In this document: positions 1 to 5,720 of the stretch, in pieces
Position numbering within the stretch: position 1 is the first letter of the stretch
How the letters are laid out: each line of letters starts with the position of its first letter
Source of the DNA: Alphaproteobacteria bacterium
GTDB taxonomy: Bacteria > Pseudomonadota > Alphaproteobacteria > JAJTHO01
DNA length: 12,609 nucleotides
Assembly (NCBI GenBank): GCA_021297975.1
Contig: JAJTHO010000062.1
Location: 1 to 12,609 of the forward strand
Direction of reading: 5' to 3'
The notes under the pieces: model-generated
What the model saw: only the letters and a program-made list of their open reading frames with translations
Databases searched by the model: none
What the model was told of the DNA's origin: nothing
Program-made: the position numbers and the translations under genes

Positions 1-648
1 CACAGCGAAGTTGATTTTCTCGGAACGAGCAGCTGCCGATGTTGTGTCGCCGGTTGTGTCGGGGCTAAACGATGCACCAAACTGGAAGCCAGAGAAACGT
101 GGTGAGAAGTACGTTACTTTGGTTGCGTAGTTGGTGTCGAAGGCTTTGAACATTTCGGTCAGACCGGCAATGCTGGTGCGGCCATCAATAAGACCTGCGC
201 CTGCTGTTGATGTTGCAGAAACATTGTTGGCAACGAATGTTTTGTAGTCGCCATCAATACCGCCTGTGCCGAATTTGTTTGGCGCGTAGTAGGCCATACG
301 GTCAGCGGCGCCGTTGAAGTTACCACCTTCGATGCGACCTAAGTCACCCGATGCGTAAATCATGTAACGCTCTGCGTTGTTTGTATCCGAGGTCTGGTTT
401 TGCAGACGGATACGAGCACCGTACTTTACGTCGTTAGCTGTTTTGCCATCAACGCGTACAGTCAGATCTGAATCTGAGTATAGGGCATTACCACGCAGGT
501 TTTTGTCCTGATTTTCATCAACAAGGCCTGCGTTTACTTTGACGCTACCGCCTAAAGTGATTGTCAGAGGGGCTTGCTGTGCGTTTGCTGAACCGGCGAA
601 AGCCAAAACAGCAACAAGAGCAGTTGTGCCCAGTAGGATCTTTTTCAT
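1..648 (-). CDS. Gram-negative porin, N-terminal part (runs off the left edge)
   Basis: The frame is open from an ATG at 648 to base 1, giving 216 residues without a stop, so the C-terminal part lies outside the window. The first 23 residues form a classic signal peptide: MKK, a hydrophobic stretch, then an ANA cleavage site before QQAP. The mature part begins with a beta strand (LTITLGGSVKVNAG) and continues with alternating, glycine- and aromatic-rich strands such as GRIEGGNF and the segment FSGFQFGASFSP. These are typical of 16-stranded general porins of alphaproteobacteria, which form trimeric diffusion channels in the outer membrane. A good ribosome-binding site (GGAG, complement of 657-660) sits 8 nt before the ATG. 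Codon choice is strongly biased (AAC over AAT, CGT for arginine, GGT/GGC for glycine), unlike the neighbours, which suggests very high expression. The fold class is clear. The exact subfamily cannot be set from half a protein. Confidence 0.88.
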   Translation of the reverse strand, partial: MKKILLGTTALVAVLAFAGSANAQQAPLTITLGGSVKVNAGLVDENQDKNLRGNALYSDSDLTVRVDGKTANDVKYGARIRLQNQTSDTNNAERYMIYASGDLGRIEGGNFNGAADRMAYYAPNKFGTGGIDGDYKTFVANNVSATSTAGAGLIDGRTSIAGLTEMFKAFDTNYATKVTYFSPRFSGFQFGASFSPDTTGDTTSAAARSEKINFAV

Positions 649-700
649 TCTCTATTCTCCATGAACGAATGAGTTTATGACTCGTGGTCTATTGTTAGGG

Positions 701-729
701 ATAAAACAAACACAGCGGTCTTAACGCAA
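701..729 (-). promoter_or_regulatory. Possible sigma70-type promoter of the porin gene
   Basis: On the minus strand TTGCGT (729-724) is followed after 17 bp by TTTTAT (706-701). This would start a transcript near 694 and leave a leader of about 45 nt before the porin ATG. Spacing is ideal but the -10 matches only 4 of 6 consensus bases. It is the only reasonable candidate in the 103-bp gap between the ThiE-like gene and the porin. Confidence 0.3.
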
Positions 730-751
730 TCTTTTTTTGGGCTTAGTGCCA

Positions 752-1345
752 TTAACATTTCCAAGGCTGTGCTATTTTCAACACACACAAATCGTGCCAG
801 AGTGTCACACCGGCAATACCTATAAAACCGCAACATCTTGCTTTAATGAGACTATTATACTCCATACCGCCTAAGGCATAATGCGGTGCTGTTCCCAGTG
901 AAATATGTCTTCGTGCAAAAAACCATCCCATTGTTTTTGCGTCTGGATGGGAGGGGGTGGGTAAAATAGGGGCGATAAACCGCGTTGCCGCAGGGATTCT
1001 TTTTTCTGCATGCCACTTCGCAGCGATATTGTGAACCGTTGTTGTTTGTAGCAGGTGCGCTGGCAGTGATGGCATTGAGCGCCGAAGTGCTTGCTCGGGA
1101 TAGTGAACACCATCCGCCCCCAGCCGTTGCGCCTGTTTCGCATCAACGCTAAGCAATAGCTTTATATCATGTCGTTTACCGCGCGCTTTTTTTAACGCTC
1201 GTAGCAGTGCTATTCGCTGCCCCATGGTCTTTGCCCGTATAATAACCCAGGTGTTTTTTGGCAAATGGGGAAGCCATTCTTTTTCAGCGCCGCCATTGCG
1301 TTCGTCGGTCAGCACGATATATCGAGGGTGTACTATAGGTTTCAT
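752..1345 (-). CDS. Divergent thiamine-phosphate-synthase (ThiE/TenI)-like protein
   Basis: This is a 197-residue protein with the pattern of a ThiE/TenI TIM barrel: a first strand PRYIVLTDE at residues 7-15, GADGVHYPE at 77-84, a proline/serine phosphate-loop region PILPTPSHP at 126-134, YALGG at 156-160 and GFIGIAG at 173-179. ThiE joins HMP-pyrophosphate and HET-phosphate into thiamine phosphate. Several family residues are altered. The usual IND metal-binding segment reads LLSVD, the usual GVHLGQ reads GVHYPE, and the RxKD segment is not recognisable, so activity is uncertain. Similar divergent members are common in alphaproteobacteria. The start ATG at 1345 fits the family N-terminus. 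An in-frame GTG at 1351 would lie 5 nt after AGAGGGG, a better-spaced ribosome-binding site, and would add two residues. The gene is divergent from yggS and shares its start-codon bases. No TPP riboswitch is visible, and none would fit, because the upstream DNA is yggS coding sequence. Confidence 0.75.
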   Translation of the reverse strand: MKPIVHPRYIVLTDERNGGAEKEWLPHLPKNTWVIIRAKTMGQRIALLRALKKARGKRHDIKLLLSVDAKQAQRLGADGVHYPEQALRRSMPSLPAHLLQTTTVHNIAAKWHAEKRIPAATRFIAPILPTPSHPDAKTMGWFFARRHISLGTAPHYALGGMEYNSLIKARCCGFIGIAGVTLWHDLCVLKIAQPWKC

Positions 1346-1976
1346 GGACACACATTCCCCTCTAACACAACTGACTGCAATACGCGAGCATTGCCCTGAT
1401 ACGGTCACAGTTTTAGCCGTTACAAAAACGATTGAGGCCGCGCGAATTGTGGCGCTGCTCGATGCAGGGCATCGCCATTTTGCCGAAAACCGAGTACAGG
1501 AAGCGGCGGAGAAATGGCCAGCGCTGCGCAAACGCTTTTCCCCCATAGAGCTCCACCTTATTGGCGCGTTGCAAACAAATAAGGCCAAGGAAGCGCTGGC
1601 TCTATTTGATGTTATTGAAACCCTCGATAGGGCAAAGCTGCTCGATGCATTTGCCAAATTTCCGGCGTTATTGGCCGGTAAGCAGTTTTATGTTCAGGTT
1701 AACACGGGGCGCGAGCCGCAAAAAGCCGGCGTTCTGCCAGAACAGGCATCCCCATTTATAGAGCAGGCTAAAGCCTTATTACCCGTGACGGGGTTAATGT
1801 GTATCCCGCCGGTGGGATTAGACCCCATGCCGCATTTTGCTATGCTGGCTGAATTAAAGGAGAAGCACAAGCTTCAACACCTCAGCATCGGCATGAGCGG
1901 CGATTGGCAGCAAGCCATTAAGGCAGGCGCGACGCATATAAGAGTGGGATCGGCGCTGTTTGGCGCGCGCGCTTAG
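1344..1976 (+). CDS. yggS: YggS/PROSC-family pyridoxal-phosphate homeostasis protein
   Basis: This 210-residue protein matches the YggS family along its length. It has the PLP-lysine motif VLAVTKT (K28), then AENRVQEA, HLIGALQTNK, QVNTGREPQKAG, GLMCIPP, the phosphate-binding segment SIGMSGDWQQAI, and HIRVGSALFG at the end. YggS proteins bind pyridoxal 5'-phosphate on a single TIM-barrel domain and control free PLP and amino-acid pools. They have no known catalytic reaction. The N-terminus before the lysine strand is about ten residues shorter than in E. coli. The frame is open upstream to 1224, but that extension has no family similarity and is antisense to the ThiE-like gene, so ATG 1344 is preferred. 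Its ribosome-binding site is weak (AGG four nt upstream). The common GENRVQE motif reads AENRVQE here. The stop overlaps the convergent CBS gene by 4 bp. Confidence 0.9.
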   Translation: MDTHSPLTQLTAIREHCPDTVTVLAVTKTIEAARIVALLDAGHRHFAENRVQEAAEKWPALRKRFSPIELHLIGALQTNKAKEALALFDVIETLDRAKLLDAFAKFPALLAGKQFYVQVNTGREPQKAGVLPEQASPFIEQAKALLPVTGLMCIPPVGLDPMPHFAMLAELKEKHKLQHLSIGMSGDWQQAIKAGATHIRVGSALFGARA

Positions 1977-2410
1977 TATCCGCCGCTAAATATAAAGGCC
2001 TGCTTTTCTTGATTGTCACGCTCTAAGCGGGATTGCACGGCACTGAAAATATCCCGAATGGAGACCATCGCAACAACAAGGCCATCCTCAACGACGGGTA
2101 AGTGGCGGCAATGATGGGCACGCATCAGGCGCAACGCCTCTTCGGGGGTTATGGTGCCGGGAACGGATACCACGTCAACCGTCATCACTTCACGCAGCAT
2201 GGTACGCTCTACACTGCGCCCCAGCGCTACAACACGGGTGAGCAAATCGCGTTCAGAAAAAATACCGCGCAAGGCGCTTCCTTCCATCACTAGCACAGCA
2301 CCAATGGATTTTTCCGCCATGAGCTGCACCGCTTGTTGAACGGTTGCGAGCGGACTTAGATTGTATAAATCACGGTTGGTAACCACATCTGGAAGTAGCT
2401 GTTGACGCAT
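1973..2410 (-). CDS. Protein with two CBS domains
   Basis: This is a 145-residue protein made almost entirely of a CBS pair (Bateman module). CBS1 spans about residues 7-65 (IGAVLVME, LRGIFSERDLL). CBS2 spans about 74-130 (VMTVDVVSVP, HHCRHLPVVEDG, VVAMVSIRDI). There is a short acidic tail ending FSGGY and no enzyme domain. Stand-alone CBS pairs usually sense adenine nucleotides and regulate a partner protein. The partner is not evident here. The frame is open to 2455, but ATG 2410 has a very good AGGAG (complement of 2416-2420) 5 nt upstream and starts just before the domain, so it is chosen. It is transcribed separately from xerD, which ends 99 bp upstream. The gap contains a CtrA-type site, a candidate promoter and a perfect palindrome, so its control looks more elaborate than that of its neighbours. 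Confidence 0.88.
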   Translation of the reverse strand: MRQQLLPDVVTNRDLYNLSPLATVQQAVQLMAEKSIGAVLVMEGSALRGIFSERDLLTRVVALGRSVERTMLREVMTVDVVSVPGTITPEEALRLMRAHHCRHLPVVEDGLVVAMVSIRDIFSAVQSRLERDNQEKQAFIFSGGY

Positions 2411-2431
2411 AGAAACTCCTGTTTTGTCGCG

Positions 2432-2445
2432 TGTCACATGTGACA
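2432..2445. promoter_or_regulatory. Perfect 14-bp palindrome, candidate operator
   Basis: The sequence TGTCACATGTGACA is a perfect inverted repeat with half-sites TGTCA and TGACA around CATG. This 5-4-5 layout resembles binding sites of the Crp/Fnr superfamily, though it is not the FNR consensus itself. It lies 22-35 nt upstream of the CBS-gene ATG, just downstream of the candidate -10. A bound protein there would be expected to repress. With no loop, it is unlikely to act as an RNA hairpin. Confidence 0.45.
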
Positions 2446-2453
2446 TAAACCAC

Positions 2454-2481
2454 ATGTTAACACATTTTTACATATTTGCAA
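2454..2481 (-). promoter_or_regulatory. Possible promoter of the CBS-domain gene
   Basis: On the minus strand TTGCAA (2481-2476) is followed after 16 bp by TAACAT (2459-2454). Each matches 4 of 6 consensus bases. The predicted start near 2447 sits immediately before the palindrome at 2432-2445. The CtrA-type site at 2485-2499 lies just upstream of the -35 element. The match is weak alone but the arrangement is coherent. Confidence 0.3.
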
Positions 2482-2484
2482 AGG

Positions 2485-2499
2485 TTAACTATTGATTAA
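2485..2499. promoter_or_regulatory. CtrA-type binding site (TTAA-N7-TTAA)
   Basis: TTAACTATTGATTAA is an exact match to the full CtrA consensus of alphaproteobacteria, two TTAA boxes separated by 7 bp. Read on the minus strand it is followed by C, as in the longer consensus TTAA-N7-TTAAC. A second, 7-of-8 match (TTAA-N7-TTAC) lies at 2457-2471 and overlaps the candidate promoter. The position beside the -35 of the CBS gene fits an activated CtrA promoter. The stretch is AT-rich, so chance remains possible. Confidence 0.5.
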
Positions 2500-2509
2500 A
2501 AGCACTTTT

Positions 2510-3418
2510 CTAACTTGTCTGTTGTGCAAGAGGGTGATAAATAGCAACGGCATTCGCGACGCGGCTTGATGCCACATGGGTATATATTTCCGTGGTTCCC
2601 AAATGTTGATGCCCCAATAATTCCTGTATTGTCCGTAAATCGGCTCCGCCTGCTAATAGGTGCGTGGCAAACGCATGGCGCAGCACATGGGGGGAAACCT
2701 GATCCGGCTCAAAGCCTAATCCAACAGCCAAGGCCTTTAACTGTAAACCCACCTGCTGACGCGTGACGTAGCCTTGCCGGCTGCGGGCAGGGAAAAGCCA
2801 AGGGGAGTGCCGTTTTGTTTGAAAAGACACACGCACAGGCAGATACCGCCGCACAGCAGCTTGCGCCATGGGGGTGAGCAGCACCAGCCGCTCTTTATTG
2901 CCCTTGCCGTGTATTACCAGATTATCTTCGTCTTCTGCCAGTGCAGCAAGCGGTAACGCAATAACCTCAGAAATGCGCATTCCGGTAGCGTATAACAGCT
3001 CTAAAAGCGCGCTGAGCCGCAATCCGGTAGGTGTTATATCGGCATTCGCCGCAGTAAGTAGTCGGTCAACGTCATGCGCGCTAAGAACCTTAGGCAGCCG
3101 CTGCGGCAATGCCGGACGCATTAGCCGCGTTGCAGGGTTATCGAGGCGTTGCCCCTCGTGCTGAAGAAATTGGTAAAACTGGCGCAAGGTGGACAGGAGT
3201 CGCCCAGCACTGCTGGCGCTGAGGCTTTGTACGGCGGGGCTGGCCATCAAGGCCTCTAAATCTTCTGTTGATGCGGTGGTGATGGTGATGCGCGATGCCC
3301 CAGCTAGGCGGAGAACTTTGCGCATGTCACCGGCATAACTATCTAAAGTATTACGACTGACACCGCGCTCACTCTCCAAATAATCAAGAAATAACTGTAC
3401 TGTGCCAGCTACGGTCAT
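2510..3418 (-). CDS. xerD: Site-specific tyrosine recombinase XerD
   Basis: This is a full-length 302-residue tyrosine recombinase. Residues 1-95 are the SAM-like core-binding domain, with VSRNTLDSYAGD near residue 20. Residues 105-300 are the catalytic domain with every active-site residue present: R148 in ATGMRISE, K172 in HGKGNKER, H244 and R247 in SPHVLRHAFATH, H270 in LLGHQ, and nucleophile Y279 in EIYTHV. The tail (RVANAVAIYHPLA) resembles XerD more than XerC. With XerC, at the dif site and activated by FtsK, it resolves chromosome dimers before division. It is the last gene of a three-gene operon. Its ATG overlaps the stop of the upstream gene as ATGA, and a short hairpin covers its ribosome-binding site. 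Its place next to divergent aroK-aroB is a usual chromosomal setting. Nothing nearby suggests a phage or island integrase. Confidence 0.93.
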   Translation of the reverse strand: MTVAGTVQLFLDYLESERGVSRNTLDSYAGDMRKVLRLAGASRITITTASTEDLEALMASPAVQSLSASSAGRLLSTLRQFYQFLQHEGQRLDNPATRLMRPALPQRLPKVLSAHDVDRLLTAANADITPTGLRLSALLELLYATGMRISEVIALPLAALAEDEDNLVIHGKGNKERLVLLTPMAQAAVRRYLPVRVSFQTKRHSPWLFPARSRQGYVTRQQVGLQLKALAVGLGFEPDQVSPHVLRHAFATHLLAGGADLRTIQELLGHQHLGTTEIYTHVASSRVANAVAIYHPLAQQTS

Positions 3419-4998
3419 AGTCCCTGTTGCAGGGATAAGGCAACCGCGGCGGAACGCGCCGCATCCGTGAAACCTAAACTGACCAGTGTATCGTAGGCCA
3501 CCGCGATATCACCCAGCGGGGTAACGCCGGTGAGGCTGTTAGAAATAACGCGCACCGCACTTAACACCGCAAGGCCATCCGCCTGCTGTTTCTGTGCATC
3601 GAGCAGTTGCCGACCTAAGGGGCTAAGTCGACGTTTTGCAGCGTTAGCGGGCGCGGGATACCCTAGCGCTTCTAGGTATAACGGCAAGGCGCTGTAATCT
3701 GCGCCAAAACGCTGCCGCCAGCGATTTAAAAGGCCGACATCCCAAAGTGCCGCTCCAGGCTCACGCGCCTGAAGCCGTGCCCAACCCCAGCTATACAGCG
3801 TTATCGTTGTATCCTCCAGACTTCCACTGCCGGTTAGCAGCGACGCAGCCCCGGAGAGCGCCGCCGTGCGTATGGCTGCTTTTTTCAGGCGGGCTTCTTC
3901 TGGCAAAATTACATCCTGAAGTAGGGGCTGGTAGAGTCTTGCTACAACAGGCTGCGTGCCAAGCGCCCCCGCTCCTTCTAAGGCAACAGATAACACCTGC
4001 CATCGATTGACGCCTTTTGCTGTCTTGAATTGCTGCCAAACTTGCGGGGCGTTATACGCCATCGACGCAGGGTCTTGGCCATCTGAAAAACCAGCAATAA
4101 TATCATACACTTCCTTGAGTCGCACTGGGGAAAATGCGCCGTGAAGCGTGGCTAATTCTGCGGCACGCACCCGCGTTTCAGTCGATACCAACGTGCTGGT
4201 TGCAATAAGTGGCAAGAGCGGTACCGGTGTTGTCCTATCCACTATAAGCGTAATAGCGCTGCCCTGAGGCCAACGGCATACCCTTAGCAACGCTGTTGTT
4301 GCCGTGTCGGCCGTTACAGTGGGAAGCGCATTCGGCGGTACGCCCAACGTGCAGCTTTGCGCCAAAGCCAGAAAACCGCTGTATTCATTGGTAAGTTCAT
4401 CCAGCAAAGAAAGCGCCAATTCCGCCGCCGCCGGTTTTTCCTCTTTAGTCGCACAAACATATTGCAGCGCGAGCAGCAGCGCATCGTTCTGCATGGCCAG
4501 ACCGTCTGTAACCACCGGACACCCGGCATCGAATTTACCCTCAACCACCAGCATACTGGCCAAGAGCTGCGTTGCAGCAAAGCGGCGCTGGCCTTGCGGC
4601 ACAAGCGCGAGCAGCTGCTTTGCCTCTTGAATAGCGCCCTGATTATACAACGCGGTCGCGCGGGCGACTAAAAACGGTGCGCCGTCGCTGCTGTAGCCAC
4701 GTGGGGGATTACCGCCACGTATTAAGACAGGGAGGAGCGCGGATTTTATCGCCGGATGCTTGATACCGGTAGTAATTTCAGCAAGCAGCGGTTCAACACT
4801 GCTGCGCGTGCTATTGTGCCAAAAGCCGCCCGTTTCTGCTGTTCCGGGTGTTAAGCCAATACCGTTAAAATCAACCTCGCCCAGATTTTCATGCTCAATA
4901 ACCCGAGGCGCTGGGGGAACAGGAATTTCAGTTATTGGCAACGCCCATACTGATCGGGCGAGTAGTGCGAGCAACAGCGCTAATACAGTCCGCATCAT
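3415..4998 (-). CDS. Exported alanine/leucine-rich helical protein of unknown function
   Basis: I do not recognise a named family. The 527-residue product begins with a clear signal peptide (hydrophobic residues 4-14, likely cut after SVWA at residue 19), followed by a proline-rich linker (PVPPAPRV, 27-34). The rest looks mostly alpha-helical, rich in Ala and Leu, with helix pairs around residues 105-200 that resemble TPR or Sel1-like solenoid repeats. The mature part has only four cysteines, C160, C182, C216 and C241, clustered as expected for two disulfides in a periplasmic protein. There is no lipobox and no later membrane segment, so a soluble periplasmic location is inferred. The ATG at 4998 overlaps the stop of the 45-aa peptide gene (ATGA), and the stop overlaps the xerD ATG (ATGA). 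A second ATG follows directly. There is no strong ribosome-binding site, consistent with coupling. A scaffold or adaptor role in the envelope is possible but unproven. Confidence 0.8.
   Translation of the reverse strand: MMRTVLALLLALLARSVWALPITEIPVPPAPRVIEHENLGEVDFNGIGLTPGTAETGGFWHNSTRSSVEPLLAEITTGIKHPAIKSALLPVLIRGGNPPRGYSSDGAPFLVARATALYNQGAIQEAKQLLALVPQGQRRFAATQLLASMLVVEGKFDAGCPVVTDGLAMQNDALLLALQYVCATKEEKPAAAELALSLLDELTNEYSGFLALAQSCTLGVPPNALPTVTADTATTALLRVCRWPQGSAITLIVDRTTPVPLLPLIATSTLVSTETRVRAAELATLHGAFSPVRLKEVYDIIAGFSDGQDPASMAYNAPQVWQQFKTAKGVNRWQVLSVALEGAGALGTQPVVARLYQPLLQDVILPEEARLKKAAIRTAALSGAASLLTGSGSLEDTTITLYSWGWARLQAREPGAALWDVGLLNRWRQRFGADYSALPLYLEALGYPAPANAAKRRLSPLGRQLLDAQKQQADGLAVLSAVRVISNSLTGVTPLGDIAVAYDTLVSLGFTDAARSAAVALSLQQGL
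3421..3435 (-). promoter_or_regulatory. Hairpin covering the xerD ribosome-binding site
   Basis: The minus-strand RNA reads TCCCTG, CAA, CAGGGA: a perfect 6-bp stem with a 3-nt loop, ending two nt before the xerD ATG. The 3' arm contains AGGGA, the only plausible Shine-Dalgarno sequence for xerD. The hairpin lies in the last codons of the upstream gene, so ribosomes finishing that gene would melt it and then restart at the overlapping ATGA. This would tie XerD synthesis to that of the exported protein. Confidence 0.45.
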
Positions 4999-5132
4999 GG
5001 GTTTCGGCTACTGTGCACCGGTAACTCAGTGGTGAGCTGTTGTTGTTCTGGCGCAGCATTCCAGCTGTAGGCAACGACACCCACGACGCCCGCCAGAACA
5101 AAAAAAAGTACGAGGAGAAGAATTTGTTTCAT
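4995..5132 (-). CDS. 45-aa single-pass membrane peptide, first gene of the xerD operon
   Basis: This is a short ORF of 45 codons. Residues 1-21 (MKQILLLVLFFVLAGVVGVV plus A) form one strongly hydrophobic helix with a single lysine in front. Then comes YSWN and a short polar tail rich in Gln, Thr and Ser. It could be a bitopic inner-membrane peptide with the tail outside, or an uncleaved signal anchor; I see no good signal-peptidase site. An in-frame TAA three codons upstream fixes ATG 5132 as the start. Its TGA overlaps the ATG of the 527-aa gene as ATGA, the same coupling seen between that gene and xerD, and this is the strongest evidence that it is real. The ribosome-binding site is weak. 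No homologue is recognised. An alternative view is that it is only the translated leader of the operon. Confidence 0.62.
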   Translation of the reverse strand: MKQILLLVLFFVLAGVVGVVAYSWNAAPEQQQLTTELPVHSSRNP

Positions 5133-5171
5133 ATTTTTTTACTTAATCTATTGTTTATGCCATACTGCGCT
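5133..5171. promoter_or_regulatory. Short divergent control region between the xerD operon and aroK
   Basis: Only 39 bp separate the two divergent starts, so promoter elements must extend into coding DNA. For aroK, TTGTTT (5124-5129) and TCTATT (5147-5152) are 17 bp apart and would start a transcript near 5160. For the other strand, TTGCCA (complement of 5182-5187) is a possible -35, but I find no good -10. TTAA-N7-TTTA at 5143-5157 matches 7 of 8 CtrA-site bases, which is weak evidence in AT-rich DNA. Confidence 0.25.
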
Positions 5172-5720
5172 ATGGCTACGCTGGCAAGACCTGTTGTATT
5201 AATTGGGCTGATGGGGGTTGGTAAGACAACTATTGGCATGAAAACGGCTGAGATTTTAAATATTCCGTTTATTGATAGCGATGATCTGATTCCTCTTCAG
5301 GCTGGCAGTAGCATTGAAGACATCTTTGAAGAAAGCGGCGAGGCTGTCTTTCGCCAATTTGAGTTCAGTGCGCTGCAAACTGCCGCAGAACAGGTGTCGC
5401 GCCCCATTATAGCTTCCGGTGGCGGCGCGGTTACCCATCCACCAACATTGGACTATTTGCGAAGACATTGTTATCTCGTTTGGCTGGATATCAGTATTCC
5501 GCTTCTAGTATCACGGCTGCGCGACAATCCCGGCGACAGACCCCTCCTGAAAAAAACCGGTGCCTCCATCGCCGAACAGGTTGTCCATCTTGCCGACCAG
5601 CGGCGGCCATTGTATGAAAAAGCGCATGTGCGCCTTAAATGTAACAAAGCCAGCGTTATGGTGACAGCAACGCTTCTTGCTGACCACCTGCGCAGCGTCC
5701 CAGATTTGTATGCGGGTTGA
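5172..5720 (+). CDS. aroK: Shikimate kinase
   Basis: Shikimate kinase phosphorylates shikimate with ATP in the fifth step of the chorismate pathway, in the cytoplasm. The 182-residue product has the Walker A loop GLMGVGKTT (12-20), the shikimate-binding acidic pair D35/D37 in FIDSDD, R61 in AVFRQFE, the glycine motif SGGGA (82-86), the lid arginine R123 in GDRPLL, and R144/R145 before PLY near the end. All key residues are present and the length is normal. ATG 5172 starts just before the first strand, as in relatives, but has no ribosome-binding site. ATG 5157 adds five residues. An in-frame TTG at 5124 lies six nt after a strong GAGGAG and would add a hydrophobic 16-residue extension. That GAGGAG is also the LLL codons of the opposite small gene, so it may be chance. 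The gene overlaps aroB by 11 nt. Confidence 0.93.
   Translation: MATLARPVVLIGLMGVGKTTIGMKTAEILNIPFIDSDDLIPLQAGSSIEDIFEESGEAVFRQFEFSALQTAAEQVSRPIIASGGGAVTHPPTLDYLRRHCYLVWLDISIPLLVSRLRDNPGDRPLLKKTGASIAEQVVHLADQRRPLYEKAHVRLKCNKASVMVTATLLADHLRSVPDLYAG

Noticed and set aside
661..671. Eleven-base repeat ATGAACGAATG, found again at 10251-10261
   Set aside because: Only two copies, one in a leader and one within coding sequence, with no shared context; chance is enough.
1224..1343. N-terminal extension of yggS from ATG 1224
   Set aside because: The added 40 residues have no YggS similarity and are antisense to conserved parts of the ThiE-like gene.
1352..1420. TPP riboswitch ahead of the ThiE-like gene
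   Set aside because: The upstream DNA is yggS coding sequence and I find no CTGAGA or other conserved TPP-box elements.
2510..3418. Tyrosine recombinase as a sign of a mobile element or integron
   Set aside because: All features fit chromosomal XerD, the neighbours are housekeeping genes, and there are no attachment repeats, cargo genes or tRNA next to it.
4304..4630. Plus-strand open frame of 108 codons
   Set aside because: It lies fully inside the 527-aa gene on the other strand, has serine-rich low-complexity content and no ribosome-binding site; it is a shadow frame.
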